This document shows positions 25,043 to 32,815 of a stretch of 64,000 nucleotides of DNA, piece after piece. The notes under the pieces are model-generated. The model made no database searches, was not told the origin of the DNA, and saw only the letters and a list, made by a program, of their open reading frames with translations. The stretch is from contig CAWKND010000010.1 in the NCBI GenBank assembly GCA_963850915.1, positions 806,001 through 870,000 on the forward strand, read 5' to 3'. Made by a program: the position numbers and the translations under genes. Each line of letters begins with the position of its first letter. Position 1 is the stretch's first letter. The DNA is from CAVTWH01 sp963850915 (GTDB lineage: Bacteria > Actinomycetota > Actinomycetes > Mycobacteriales > Micromonosporaceae).

Positions 25043-26083
25043 GCAACGAGCACACGCACGGCCGTCGGTCACGGCAACGACTGCGGCGCAGCGCGCAATC
25101 TGGTTGATTCAGAGTCGATGACGGCAGACTCACTCGCGTCGGATTCAGCGTCTGCCGGCTTGCGACGCGATCTCCGCGCATCCACAAGCGTTCCGCCACG
25201 GATACCAAGACGAGTGTCGCGCCAACGTAGAGCCAGCCAATAAGCACATCGATGAGATAGTGCTCGCCACAATAAAGGAGAGTAAAGGTCATCGCGACCG
25301 GATAAAGCGCCAAGAGCGGCCACCACCGTCGGCCAACGCGGCTTCCAATGAAGACGGCAACGAGTAATGCGAACGCACTATGCATGGACGGCATTGCGGC
25401 AACAGGGTTTGAAGCAAGCTGGCCCGCGTTGAGGAGGTTTCCGGCGCCATGGAGCCCGATGGCGTCGCAACCATTCCTCGAAATACGTGCCACCGGCGGC
25501 AATAGCGCGCCGTGTTGCGGCTCAGCCGCTCACCATGGCGATGCTGCTGGGTACACAAAGTAGGTAACAGGTCCCGCGACAGTGAGGACGATGTACCGAC
25601 GCAGGAACGCCGCCAAGCCGGCCGATTACGTAGCCACAAAACCGTCGCCAAGATCAGCGAAGCCGACGGAGTGCGAGAAGTACACCCAGCTTGCTAGAAC
25701 GTCCCACCAATGCAGGTGCCCTTGTTGGTAGAGGTGATCTTGCAACCAAACGGTCGGCACCTGGTGTCCGGTCGCCCAGCCCACAAGAGCCTTATCCGCC
25801 GAGATCATCGCGCTTACGTGCGGGGTTGCGCCGTTGTCAGCCAACCCCCGGGAGAGGTTGTAGGCCTCCAATAGCACGACTATCGGCAGCCAATCGAGTT
25901 CGCGCAATCGGACCCGTCCGCGCAGCGTTTGATCGACTTGCCATAAGGCAGTCAAAGCCCAGAGCCAGGCATAGGCCAAAATGGGATCAGTTAGGGGGAG
26001 CCGCTAGCCAGCGCCACCACACAACAAAGCCGATAGTCCAGGCTGCTACTCCAAACAGCCTACGTCGCCGACGCTTCCGTCAT
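25020..26083 (-). pseudogene. PAP2-superfamily (PAP2_3) membrane phosphatase, multiply broken
   Basis: Fragments in different frames rebuild one PAP2_3 protein of about 340 residues. In order from ATG 26083 they are: a helix FGVAAWTIGFVVWWRW, then TDPILAYAWLWALTALWQ, then the long segment ending WWDVLASWVYFSH, then VATVLWLRNRPAW, and finally FLRRYIVLTVAGPVTYFVYPAASPW. There TGA replaces the second Trp codon of the family's PWW motif. After it come the active-site parts AAMPSMHSAFALL and CGEHYLIDVLIGWLYVG. At least three frameshifts and one nonsense codon are needed to explain it. Intact relatives act on membrane phospholipids or inositol phospholipids. Confidence 0.8.
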
Positions 26084-26576
26084 TTCCAGCTGGGCGTTGA
26101 TCGTCCTGGGGAGCACTTGTGGCGACGGAGGTCATCCGCAGATTCTAGCGAGGGTCGCCGCAGGCAGCGTCAGCGACCCGTGGCGGATCTATCAGACAGG
26201 AACTTGAGGCTGACTGGACTGCGGATGGATGCTGGTGCCGTCCTTACGTGCACCAGCATCCCCCGATTGCGTCAATCCGCGCCAGACGGTCTAGAGCGTT
26301 GAGCTCAGCTTGGGTAGGTGACCCATTGCCCGAGATAGTACTTCTGTGCACGACAACTGGTTACTTCTCGTCACCCATGTCGCAGAAGGAGATGCTGATG
26401 TCGCCGACGTTGGTTTTCTGCGGGCCGTAACGGTATCCACCAGGGAGAGCACTTGATGTAACGCGGACCGGGTAGTGACATGGGTCGGCCGTGATGTGGA
26501 TGGTCACGATGTCACCTGTGTCGAGGTCTGAAGTCCAGTTGGTAATACAACTCGGATCAAATGGCTTCACCGAAGC

Positions 26577-26585
26577 AGACGCCGC
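26577..26585. repeat. IS target-site duplication, left copy
   Basis: AGACGCCGC directly abuts the left inverted repeat and is repeated exactly at 28013-28021 beyond the right inverted repeat. A 9-bp duplication agrees with the 8-9 bp made by IS256-family transposases. Confidence 0.92.
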
Positions 26586-28012
26586 GGTCGCGTCCACGGA
26601 GGTGGTGTACGACGGGCCTGGTAGTGGGCGTGTCGTGAAGTAGAAGACGGTCACCGCATAGATCCTTTTTCAGACGTCCAAGTCATGATCAAGGAGAGCT
26701 ACGCGATGACCGCACCCAAGAGTGTGGACCCTGCCGGCTTTCTGCGCGAGCAGCTCGACATCGGCGAGCCCGGATCTGTTGCGGGCGATGGTGAAGACGT
26801 TCGCCGACGCGTTGATGTCGGCCGAGGCCGACGCGGTCTGTGGTGCCCCGTACGGGCAGCGCAGCGACGAGCGGATCAACTCCCGCAACGGTTACCGGCC
26901 GCGGGAGTGGGACACCAGGGCCGGCACGGTGGAGCTGGCGATCCCGAAGCTGCGGCAGGGTTCGTACTTCCCGGACTGGTTGCTGCAGCACCGCCGGCGG
27001 GCCGAGCAGGCCCTGGTCGTCGGTGGTGGCCACCTCGCTATCTGTTGGGGGTGTCGACGCGGCGGGTGGAGAAGCTCGTCGAGCAGCTCGGCGTCGCGTC
27101 GCTGTCGAAGTCGCAGGTCAGTCGAGATGGCCAGCCCACCTGGACGCGCAGGTCGAGGCGTTCCGTAACCGGCCGCTGGACGCCGGGCCGTACACGTTCG
27201 TGTGGGTCGACGCCCTGACGATCAAGGTGCGGGAGGCACGGGCGGACGGTGAACGTGCACGCCCTGGTCGCGGTCGGGGTCAACGCCGACGGCGGCCGGG
27301 AGGTCCTCGGCCTGGACGTCCCTCACCGAGGACGGGGCCGGCTGGTTGGCGTTCCTGCGGTCGTTGACGGCCCGGGGCTTGTCCGGGGTGCGTCTGGTCA
27401 TCTCCGACGCTCACCGCGGCCTGGTCGACGCGATCGGCGCCGCGCTGCCCGGTGCGGCCTGGCAGCGGTGCCGCACCCACTACCTGCGGAACCTGTTGAC
27501 GAAGGTGCCGAAGTCGGCGCAGCCGTGGGTCGCGACGATGGTGCGGACCATCTTCGACCAACCCGACGCCGCCTCGGTGCGCGCCCAGTTCGGCCGGGTC
27601 GTGGAGGCGATCGAGGCCAAATTCCCTGACGCGGCGAACACATCTCGACGACGCCCGCGAGGACCTGCTCGCGTTCACCGTGTTCCCGCACGAGATCTGG
27701 CGCCAGATCTGGTCGAACAACCCGCAAGAGCGGTTGAACAAAGAGATCCGCCGCCGCACCGACGTCGTCGGGATCTTCCCCAACCGGGCCGCGATCATCC
27801 GCCTCGTCGGCGCCGTCCTGGCCGAGCAGACCGACGAATGGACCGAGCAACGCCGCTACATGGGCATCGAAATCCTCACCAAGGCCCGCCTGACCCTCGT
27901 CGACGGGCGACGACACCCGAGACCACCGACCCTGTCCCAACGGCGATCGCCGCATAAGATCAACCCGGATCTCCCGGTGATCGTCTCCTACACCATCACC
28001 GTGGACGTGGCC
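26586..28012 (+). mobile_element. IS256-family insertion sequence, 1427 bp
   Basis: Terminal inverted repeats occupy 26586-26609 and 27989-28012; 20 of 24 positions match. The element is flanked by a perfect 9-bp target duplication. Its length and single transposase are normal for IS256 elements. It inserted into the small secreted-protein gene within the older integrated element, so it arrived after that element. The transposase frame is destroyed although the ends look usable, so it could move only if a related transposase acted in trans. Confidence 0.93.
26706..27957 (+). pseudogene. IS256-family transposase, at least six frameshifts
   Basis: ATG 26706 has AAGGAG 10 nt upstream and begins MTAPKSVDPAGFL. 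Family segments follow in order but in changing frames: SASPDLLRAMVKTFADALMS, LAIPKLRQGSYFPDWLL, LLGVSTRRVEKLVEQLG, HLDAQVEAFRNRPLDAG, VWVDALTIKVREA (first catalytic Asp), HALVAVGVNADG, ISDAHRGLVDAIGA (second Asp), WQRCRTHYLRNLL, and SNNPQERLNKEIRRRTD with the catalytic Glu. The frame ends VPTAIAA at 27957. All catalytic positions can be read, but no frame longer than about 110 useful residues survives. Confidence 0.9.
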
Positions 28013-28021
28013 AGACGCCGC
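28013..28021. repeat. IS target-site duplication, right copy
   Basis: AGACGCCGC, identical to 26577-26585, directly follows the right inverted repeat of the IS256-family element. Confidence 0.92.
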
Positions 28022-28102
28022 ACTAGCCGGCGCCATAACAGCCGAGCCCGGGCCAGCGACGGCTGCGGCAGCGATTCCTGCCGTCCGTCCACTTACCCTC
28101 AT

Positions 28103-28640
28103 TTGCCTATCCAATCATCCGGGGGGAGCATCAGCGTTTGCCAATACCGCAATCAGAAGATAGCCTGTTGATCACCCGTCCACTGACCCGCTTTCGTCGG
28201 TTTCAGTTAGCGCACAATTACACGGAGGTTCCCCACCCCAGATGGATCATGTGATACGGGTGCCCACCGGCCGGAACCCGCCAGCGCGACTCCACAGCGG
28301 CGTACCGGGATGGAGCGGCCCCTCGCCGCACCCGTCGCGCTGTGTTGCAACAGAGAGCGGAGTACATGACCGCCGATTCAACGCGACCGGGTGCGGCACG
28401 GGGCGGTTTGTCGGTCAGCTTCACGACCAACGGCTAACGCCGGGCAGCAGGGCCATCAGCGGCGACGCGGCTGTGCGGTCGAGTGGCTCCAAACGCAGCT
28501 TTGGACCTGGACAGCACGAGGATCATCCAAGTCAGCACGGCGTTCCGACGACGCGCTCACTTTCCCCGGGTGGCGTGCGAACCGCAAGGGCGGCCCGCTG
28601 ATCGAGCGAGTCACGACCTGATCAGCGGCCGAGCCAAGTC
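28103..28640. other. Region without recognisable gene, 538 bp
   Basis: Between the disrupted secreted-protein gene and the truncated glycosyltransferase I find only short unsupported frames, such as a 23-codon one at 28366 preceded by GAGCGGAG. The region is presumably further degraded element DNA. Confidence 0.5.
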
Positions 28641-29234
28641 CTACTCGAAGTGCGTCGGCATCATCCCCGCGTCGGCCATCCGGCCAAGCGCGTCACCCCT
28701 CGCGGCGATGAGGTGTCGACGCAGGTCACGGGCTTCAGGTTCGACGTGATGAGCCTGGATCGTGGTCTGATTAGCGTGCTGCCGGTAGAGCATCCCTGGT
28801 TCACGAATGAAGTAGCCCGGTGCAAGCGCATTCGCTGCAACCATCAGGCCGGTGTCCTCGGACGATGGCAGTGCCATCCAACCGCCGACCGCAAGCACAA
28901 GGGACAGACGCATACACACGGTGCCGGGAAGGATGGGCAACAGCCAATCGTGTTGCCGCTGGTAGTCCAAGATCCAACCGCGCGGCTTGACGCCCTGGGC
29001 CGGGTCGGAGTTCTCCCAGCTTCGTGTGCTGCCGTCCTCCATGAGGTCGAGCGCCCGGCATGCGGTCCATCCGACATCTGGCATCGTCGTCAGGATCTCG
29101 ATGTCCCGAGCGAGCGCTCCGTCAAGTAGCTGGTCGTCGGCGTCGAGGGTCTTGATCAGTTCGCCCGTGGAACGGGTCAGCCCCAGCGTTCTGGCTACTG
29201 CGGGGCCGCCAGCGTACGGGCCGTTCCCGTACCG
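28641..29234 (-). pseudogene. Family 2 glycosyltransferase, N-terminus lost
   Basis: About 198 codons remain open and read as the C-terminal two-thirds of a GT2 glycosyltransferase: NGPYAGGPAVARTLGL, then GELIKTLDADDQL with the metal-binding DDD-type motif, VGWTACRALDL, LPILPGTVCMRL, LVLAVGGWMALPSSEDTGL with the catalytic acid region, and GMLYRQH. The N-terminal nucleotide-binding strand (VSVVVPAHN type) is absent. Homology stops near 29234, where the oppositely oriented integrase begins. The loss of the N-terminus is a clean junction rather than a frameshift. Confidence 0.75.
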
Positions 29235-29911
29235 AATCCAGGGTGCGGGCGCAACGGCCGACTCTGCACCGTTGACCAGGTTTTCGCGCTCATCGAGCAC
29301 CTACCGGCGAGGTATCGGGCGCTTGCGCTGCTCGCAACGTTCGCTAGTCTCCGATGGGGTGAAGTTGTTGCGCTGCAACGGAAGGACATCGACATGACGA
29401 GCCACAGCGTGAAGGTCCGACAGGCGTACGTCGAGGTGCGCGGCGTGGGGATGGTGCTCGGGCCGCCGAAGTCGCGTGCGGGGGAGCGCACCGTGGCGTT
29501 CCCGCCGTTCTTGCGCACGCCACTGCGCAAGCATCTCGCGGGTGTGCCTGACGACCTTGAGGCGTTCGTCTTCACCGACCGATGCCGGCCGGCCGATCTG
29601 GCGCGGCAACTTCAACAAGTTGGTCGGCTGGCGAGGCCGCCGTGGTCGCGATCGGGCGGCCAGGTCTGCACTTCCACGACCTTCGGCACACCGGCAACAC
29701 CATCGCTGCCGACACCGGAGCCAGCCTGCGCGACCTCATGGCCCGGATGGGCCACGACAGCCCACGGGCGGCGCTGATCTATCAGCACGCTAGCCGGGAG
29801 GCCGACCAGGCGATCGCGACAGGCGATGGACGCGGCGGTCAAGACGGCTCAGCGCCAAGGCTCCCTGGTGCGGGCAAGCGGCCCGAGTCACGACGCGACG
29901 ACGGGCGCTGA
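29230..29911 (+). pseudogene. Tyrosine integrase, N-terminally truncated and frameshifted
   Basis: The catalytic domain of an actinobacterial phage/ICE integrase is legible across four frame segments. They are YRIQGAGATADSAPLT, then VDQVFALIEHLPARYRALALLATFASLRWGE (first Arg) on to PKSRAGERTVAFP, then RPIWRGNFNKLVGW, then GRPGLHFHDLRHTGNT (His and second Arg) and LMARMGHDSPRAALIYQHAS (second His and the nucleophilic Tyr). The core-binding N-terminal half is missing. All catalytic residues exist but not in one frame. It lies directly beside the right attachment site, as an integrase should. Confidence 0.85.
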
Positions 29912-29925
29912 GGCTCGCAAAGGCG

Positions 29926-29949
29926 GGCTAATGGCACGCTAATGGCACG
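29926..29949. repeat. Arm-type integrase site, right
   Basis: TAATGGCACGC and TAATGGCACG lie in tandem, about 75 bp inside the right core repeat, and match the doublet at 25018-25042. They sit just after the integrase gene. Confidence 0.75.
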
Positions 29950-29977
29950 AGAGCTGCTGGGCGGCCCGAGATAGACG

Positions 29978-30016
29978 AAAGCCCCGGTTGGGAGACATCT
30001 CCTGACCAGGGCTTTT
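29978..30016 (-). terminator. Terminator now serving tRNA-Gly
   Basis: AAAGCCCCGGT (29978-29988) pairs with ACCAGGGCTTT (30005-30015) with one mismatch. It is element-derived and replaces the displaced original at 24846-24887. Confidence 0.7.
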
Positions 30017-30020
30017 GTCG

Positions 30021-30094
30021 TGGAGCGGGTGAAGGGAATCGAACCCTCACTGTCAGCTTGGGAAGCTGATGTTCTACCATTGAACTACACCCGC
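30021..30094 (-). tRNA. tRNA-Gly(CCC), CCA encoded
   Basis: The minus strand folds as a full cloverleaf. The 7-bp acceptor is GCGGGTG/CACCCGC, the anticodon stem TCAGC/GCTGA encloses the loop TTCCCAA (anticodon CCC), and the T-arm carries GGTTCGATTCC. A U discriminator and genomic CCA follow. The 3' 42 bp are duplicated at 24895-24936, so this gene is the integration target and was restored intact by the element. Confidence 0.95.
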
Positions 30095-30103
30095 GAGCGG
30101 CCC

Positions 30104-30589
30104 CTACTGTACCCCATGGCGGCCGCGCGGCTCACGCCCCTTGTCCCGCCACACTTCGAAGCTGGGTCGACCGGCACGACTGTGTGCGGTACGGCGGCCG
30201 AGCATCGCCACGTCGATGGAGAACTCATAGAGTCGCCAGTCGCCGGTGGGTTGGGCCCTCAGTGCCTTGGCCAGCCGCTGTAGTTGACCGGGGTCGGTGA
30301 CCCGGCGCGCCCGGCCGGACAGGTATGCCTCGTCGTCACTGTCCTCGGGCGGGTAGGCGTGCAGGGCGTACCGGCCGTCCCGGTCAAGGTCGCGGCGCTT
30401 GGGTGAGTCGACGACAAAGCAGTAGAGCGCGTCGTCGGTGATCACCGGCGACACCGGATGTACCCGTGGCCCGCCGTCGGAGCGCACGGTTGCGAGGTAG
30501 CCCAGGCCCGGTCCGTACTGGTGGACCAGGCCACGGATCGCCGACGCCAGTGTCGGCCGGGCGGCAGAGAACTCGACCCACGTTGCCAT
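30104..30589 (-). CDS. Pyridoxamine 5'-phosphate oxidase-like flavin split-barrel protein
   Basis: A 161-residue protein with the FMN-binding split-barrel pattern: YLATVRSDGGPRVHPVSPV, YCFVVDSPKRRDLDRDGRYALHAY, and a C-terminal strand YEFSIDVAMLGR. Family members bind FMN or F420 and reduce or oxidise small molecules; the true PNPOx active site is not distinguishable here. ATG 30589 (MATWVEFSA) is preferred to a longer start at 30622. The gene lies 9 bp upstream of tRNA-Gly on the same strand. Confidence 0.8.
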   Translation of the reverse strand: MATWVEFSAARPTLASAIRGLVHQYGPGLGYLATVRSDGGPRVHPVSPVITDDALYCFVVDSPKRRDLDRDGRYALHAYPPEDSDDEAYLSGRARRVTDPGQLQRLAKALRAQPTGDWRLYEFSIDVAMLGRRTAHSRAGRPSFEVWRDKGREPRGRHGVQ

Positions 30590-30671
30590 GCGCGAGAGTC
30601 TATCGCACATATGTACGAACACGGAACGTCAAAGTAGGCCGCCCCGCAACTCGGGACGGCCTACCGGGAAA

Positions 30672-31670
30672 TCAGCTGCGTATCCGGCCGTAGCTGTTGA
30701 TCCGACCGGGGTTGTCGAAGGGTTTCTGCATCTGTACCGGCTCACCGTAGGTAGGCGCGGCGACGTCCCAGCCGTTGCCCACGTAGATCGCCACGTGGTG
30801 CACGTCGGAGTAGAAGAAGATCAGGTCACCGGGCTTCAACTGGTCCTTGGTAACCCGGGTGGTGACCTGCTTCTGCTGGTAGGCGTTGTGCGGCAGGCTG
30901 ACGCCCACCGAGCGCCAGGACGCCTCGGTCAGCCCGGAGCAGTCGTAGGTGTTGGGTCCGTCGGCACCCCACACGTACTTCTTGGCGATCTGGCTGCACG
31001 CGAACTGCGCCGCCTTCGCCCCCGGCGAGCCGTCGTAGCTCTGTGGGCAGGCCACCGGGCGGTAGTTGCCGGTACCGGTGCCACTGCCGTACGCCGTCAG
31101 CCGCAGCTTCTGCAGGTCGTCGATCTGCTTCTGGATGTCGGCCTTCTGCGCGTCGAGCGCATCGGTCTGCGTCTTCAACTGGGCGACCTGGGCGTCGATC
31201 GGCGCCTCTTTGGCGTCGAACTCGTTCTTCAGCCGGATCGCGTCGGAGACGTTGTCGGTCTGCATGGTGGCGATGGCGTTGAGCGTGCTCAGCTGGTCGA
31301 CGAAGGCGGTGGCCGTACCCGCGCTCAGCACGGCGTTGAGGTTGGCCGCCGGACCCAACTCGTAGAGCTGCTCGGAGAGTGCGCCGATCCGGGTCATCGC
31401 CAGGTCGACCTGCGTCTTGAGTGGCTGGATCTGGGCCTGCAGCGCGGCGACCTGCGCCTGGCCGGCAGTGAGTTGGTCGTGCACCGCGTTGTACTTCTCG
31501 ATGATCGGCTCAAGCTGGTTCCACTTGGCGTCGATCTGGTCTTCGATCTGGCCCGGCGACGGCGCGGCGAACGCGACGGTGCTCGACCCGAGGAGGACGG
31601 CGAGGGTGGACAGCAGTGCGACGGCGAGAACGGTGAGCGGCCTGGGGAGCCGCGCGGCAGAGGCTGCCAC
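30672..31670 (-). CDS. NlpC/P60 cell-wall peptidase with coiled-coil, under c-di-AMP riboswitch
   Basis: A 332-residue exported protein. The signal peptide covers residues 1-35 (cleavage after AFA). A long coiled coil (about 40-190) is built of LKTQ/LDAQ-type heptads. The C-terminal 120 residues are an NlpC/P60 domain with catalytic Cys in YDCSGLT and His in VHHVAIYVG. The third polar catalytic position is Ala: DVAAP here, where RipA has Glu in LEAP and the neighbouring paralogue has His in VHAP. This may weaken activity or mean another residue substitutes. Such proteins cut peptidoglycan stem peptides during growth and division, and the coiled coil usually inhibits or positions the enzyme. 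A ydaO-type riboswitch precedes it. Confidence 0.9.
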   Translation of the reverse strand: MAASAARLPRPLTVLAVALLSTLAVLLGSSTVAFAAPSPGQIEDQIDAKWNQLEPIIEKYNAVHDQLTAGQAQVAALQAQIQPLKTQVDLAMTRIGALSEQLYELGPAANLNAVLSAGTATAFVDQLSTLNAIATMQTDNVSDAIRLKNEFDAKEAPIDAQVAQLKTQTDALDAQKADIQKQIDDLQKLRLTAYGSGTGTGNYRPVACPQSYDGSPGAKAAQFACSQIAKKYVWGADGPNTYDCSGLTEASWRSVGVSLPHNAYQQKQVTTRVTKDQLKPGDLIFFYSDVHHVAIYVGNGWDVAAPTYGEPVQMQKPFDNPGRINSYGRIRS

Positions 31671-31684
31671 CGGTGGGGGACTCC

Positions 31685-31815
31685 TTCTTCCCTGACGCCT
31701 ACCGGGTTAGCTGACGGGTTCGGGCTGGGAAGTGCCCTACCGCAGGTTCGCGGATTCACCCCGGTGCTGCCTGTGGTTCCCCGGTTCACCCTTGCGGGCG
31801 ACTCAGCGCTGCGGT
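31685..31815 (-). ncRNA. ydaO-type cyclic-di-AMP riboswitch
   Basis: The leader contains the conserved blocks of the ydaO/yuaA class in order on the minus strand: AAGGGTGAACCGGGG, GGGGTGAATCC, GCGGTAGGGC, CAGCCCGAACCCGTCAGC and TAACCCGGTAGGC. A GGAAGAAGGAG ribosome site comes just before the gene. The class binds c-di-AMP and usually turns genes off. In actinobacteria it typically sits before rpf and NlpC/P60 cell-wall hydrolases, as here. It links wall remodelling to c-di-AMP and osmotic state. Confidence 0.92.
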
Positions 31816-31937
31816 CGGGGCTGCCCGGGTGGGCGGCCGACACCTTCCGCGTCGAGTAAACCGTAGGTAACAAACCCTCACGTTCGCAAGCGGAGACAGT
31901 GACAAATACGTTGTGGCACAACGGAGTTGACGGACAG

Positions 31938-32744
31938 TCACGGTCCGATGTCGACGAACACGTCGTCGAGAGCGCCGCTGAACTGGTCATTATTCGGACT
32001 TGTCCCTTTGCCACCTATGCGGAGCGTGTCCTGGCAGTCGACGGAGAGGTCCGCCGGTACCTGGGCATGGCCTTGTTCGACGCCGTCGACCGCGACCGTG
32101 AGTAGCGGACCGCTCCTGTCGCACACGACTGTGTGCCATGCCCCGTCGGCCACGCTCACCGCGGCCTTGGCCAGATAGATGGTGGGGCCCGCTGAACCGA
32201 CAAGTACGCAGCTGGGTCGGCCGGCCACGCCGTCGACCTGCAGCTTGAACTGGCCGCTGCCGGTCGAGAAGCCCTTCTGTACCAGGTTGGAGCCGGGCGT
32301 GGTCTGGTCCGCGGCGAGCAGCACGCTGGCACCCCAGCGCAGCGTGCGCGGGCCGGGATTCAGGTTGGCGCTGTCCAGCGCCTCCAGTACCGCGCGGGGA
32401 CAGTCCTCGGCGCCGTACTCGGCGCACCGGGCCGGGAAGGCCAGCGCCTCACCCGAGCCGTGCGGGACACCGGTCACCTGGCCGCCCTCTGCCGATCGCA
32501 CGGCGAGCGCCGGCTGGCCGGGGCCGGCCACCGCCAGCGCGTCCGGGCCGCCGTCGAAGGAGAACCGCACACTGGTACCGCCGGCAGCCGCCACCGGCTG
32601 GGTCCGCTGGGTACGTGGTGCCGCGCCCGCGGCCGGTACGTGGGGGGTACCCGAGCGGTGCAGCCCCACGCCGATCACGCCGAGTGTCAACGCGACTACG
32701 ACAGCCACTGACCACCACAAGCCGTGGCTGCGTTCGCCTCCCAC
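31938..32744 (-). CDS. Membrane-anchored LamG/concanavalin-like protein
   Basis: A protein of about 268 residues with one N-terminal membrane helix (WWSVAVVVALTLGVIGVGL) and a Pro/Ala linker. A LamG-like jelly-roll domain of about 200 residues follows: SVRFSFDGG, then DGAWHTVVCDRSG and a final GGKGTSPNNDQFSGALDDVFV strand, the typical D.WH.V...G...L.V.G pattern. Four cysteines (ARCAEYGAEDC, SCVLVG and VVCDR/DCQD regions) probably form disulfides outside the cell. Such domains bind sugars or proteins. GTG 32744 is chosen because the longer start at 32792 lies inside the terminator of the previous gene. Its ligand is unknown. Confidence 0.72.
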   Translation of the reverse strand: MGGERSHGLWWSVAVVVALTLGVIGVGLHRSGTPHVPAAGAAPRTQRTQPVAAAGGTSVRFSFDGGPDALAVAGPGQPALAVRSAEGGQVTGVPHGSGEALAFPARCAEYGAEDCPRAVLEALDSANLNPGPRTLRWGASVLLAADQTTPGSNLVQKGFSTGSGQFKLQVDGVAGRPSCVLVGSAGPTIYLAKAAVSVADGAWHTVVCDRSGPLLTVAVDGVEQGHAQVPADLSVDCQDTLRIGGKGTSPNNDQFSGALDDVFVDIGP

Positions 32745-32761
32745 ACCGGCTGTAACGGCGT

Positions 32762-32797
32762 GATCCGTGCGCTGGCAACGCGTCCAGCGCACGGATC
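32762..32797 (-). terminator. Intrinsic terminator after second NlpC/P60 gene
   Basis: A 14-bp perfect inverted repeat (32762-32775 with 32784-32797) and an 8-nt loop lie 18 bp beyond the stop at 32816 on the minus strand. It separates the gene from the LamG gene. Confidence 0.85.
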
Positions 32798-32815
32798 AAC
32801 CGAAAGGCTGTCGGC

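Larger units (their letters stand above)
26361..28102 (-). pseudogene. Small secreted protein gene, split by the IS256-family insertion
   Basis: The 5' part (28102-28022) starts with ATG and encodes a signal peptide: MRVSGRTAGI, an alanine-rich core, then VMAPAS. The 3' part (26585-26361) continues AASASVKPFDPSC to DMGDEK and a stop. Deleting the IS and one 9-bp target copy joins them in frame as a 101-residue protein. It has a likely cleavage site at ASA-AS and three cysteines in the mature part (PSCIT, DPCHY, SFCDM). The insertion lies right at the signal cleavage region, so no export-competent product remains. The mature domain matches no family I recognise. Confidence 0.8.

Noticed and set aside
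28366..28437. 23-codon frame with a ribosome site inside the element
   Set aside because: It is short, has no homology features and lies in degraded DNA.
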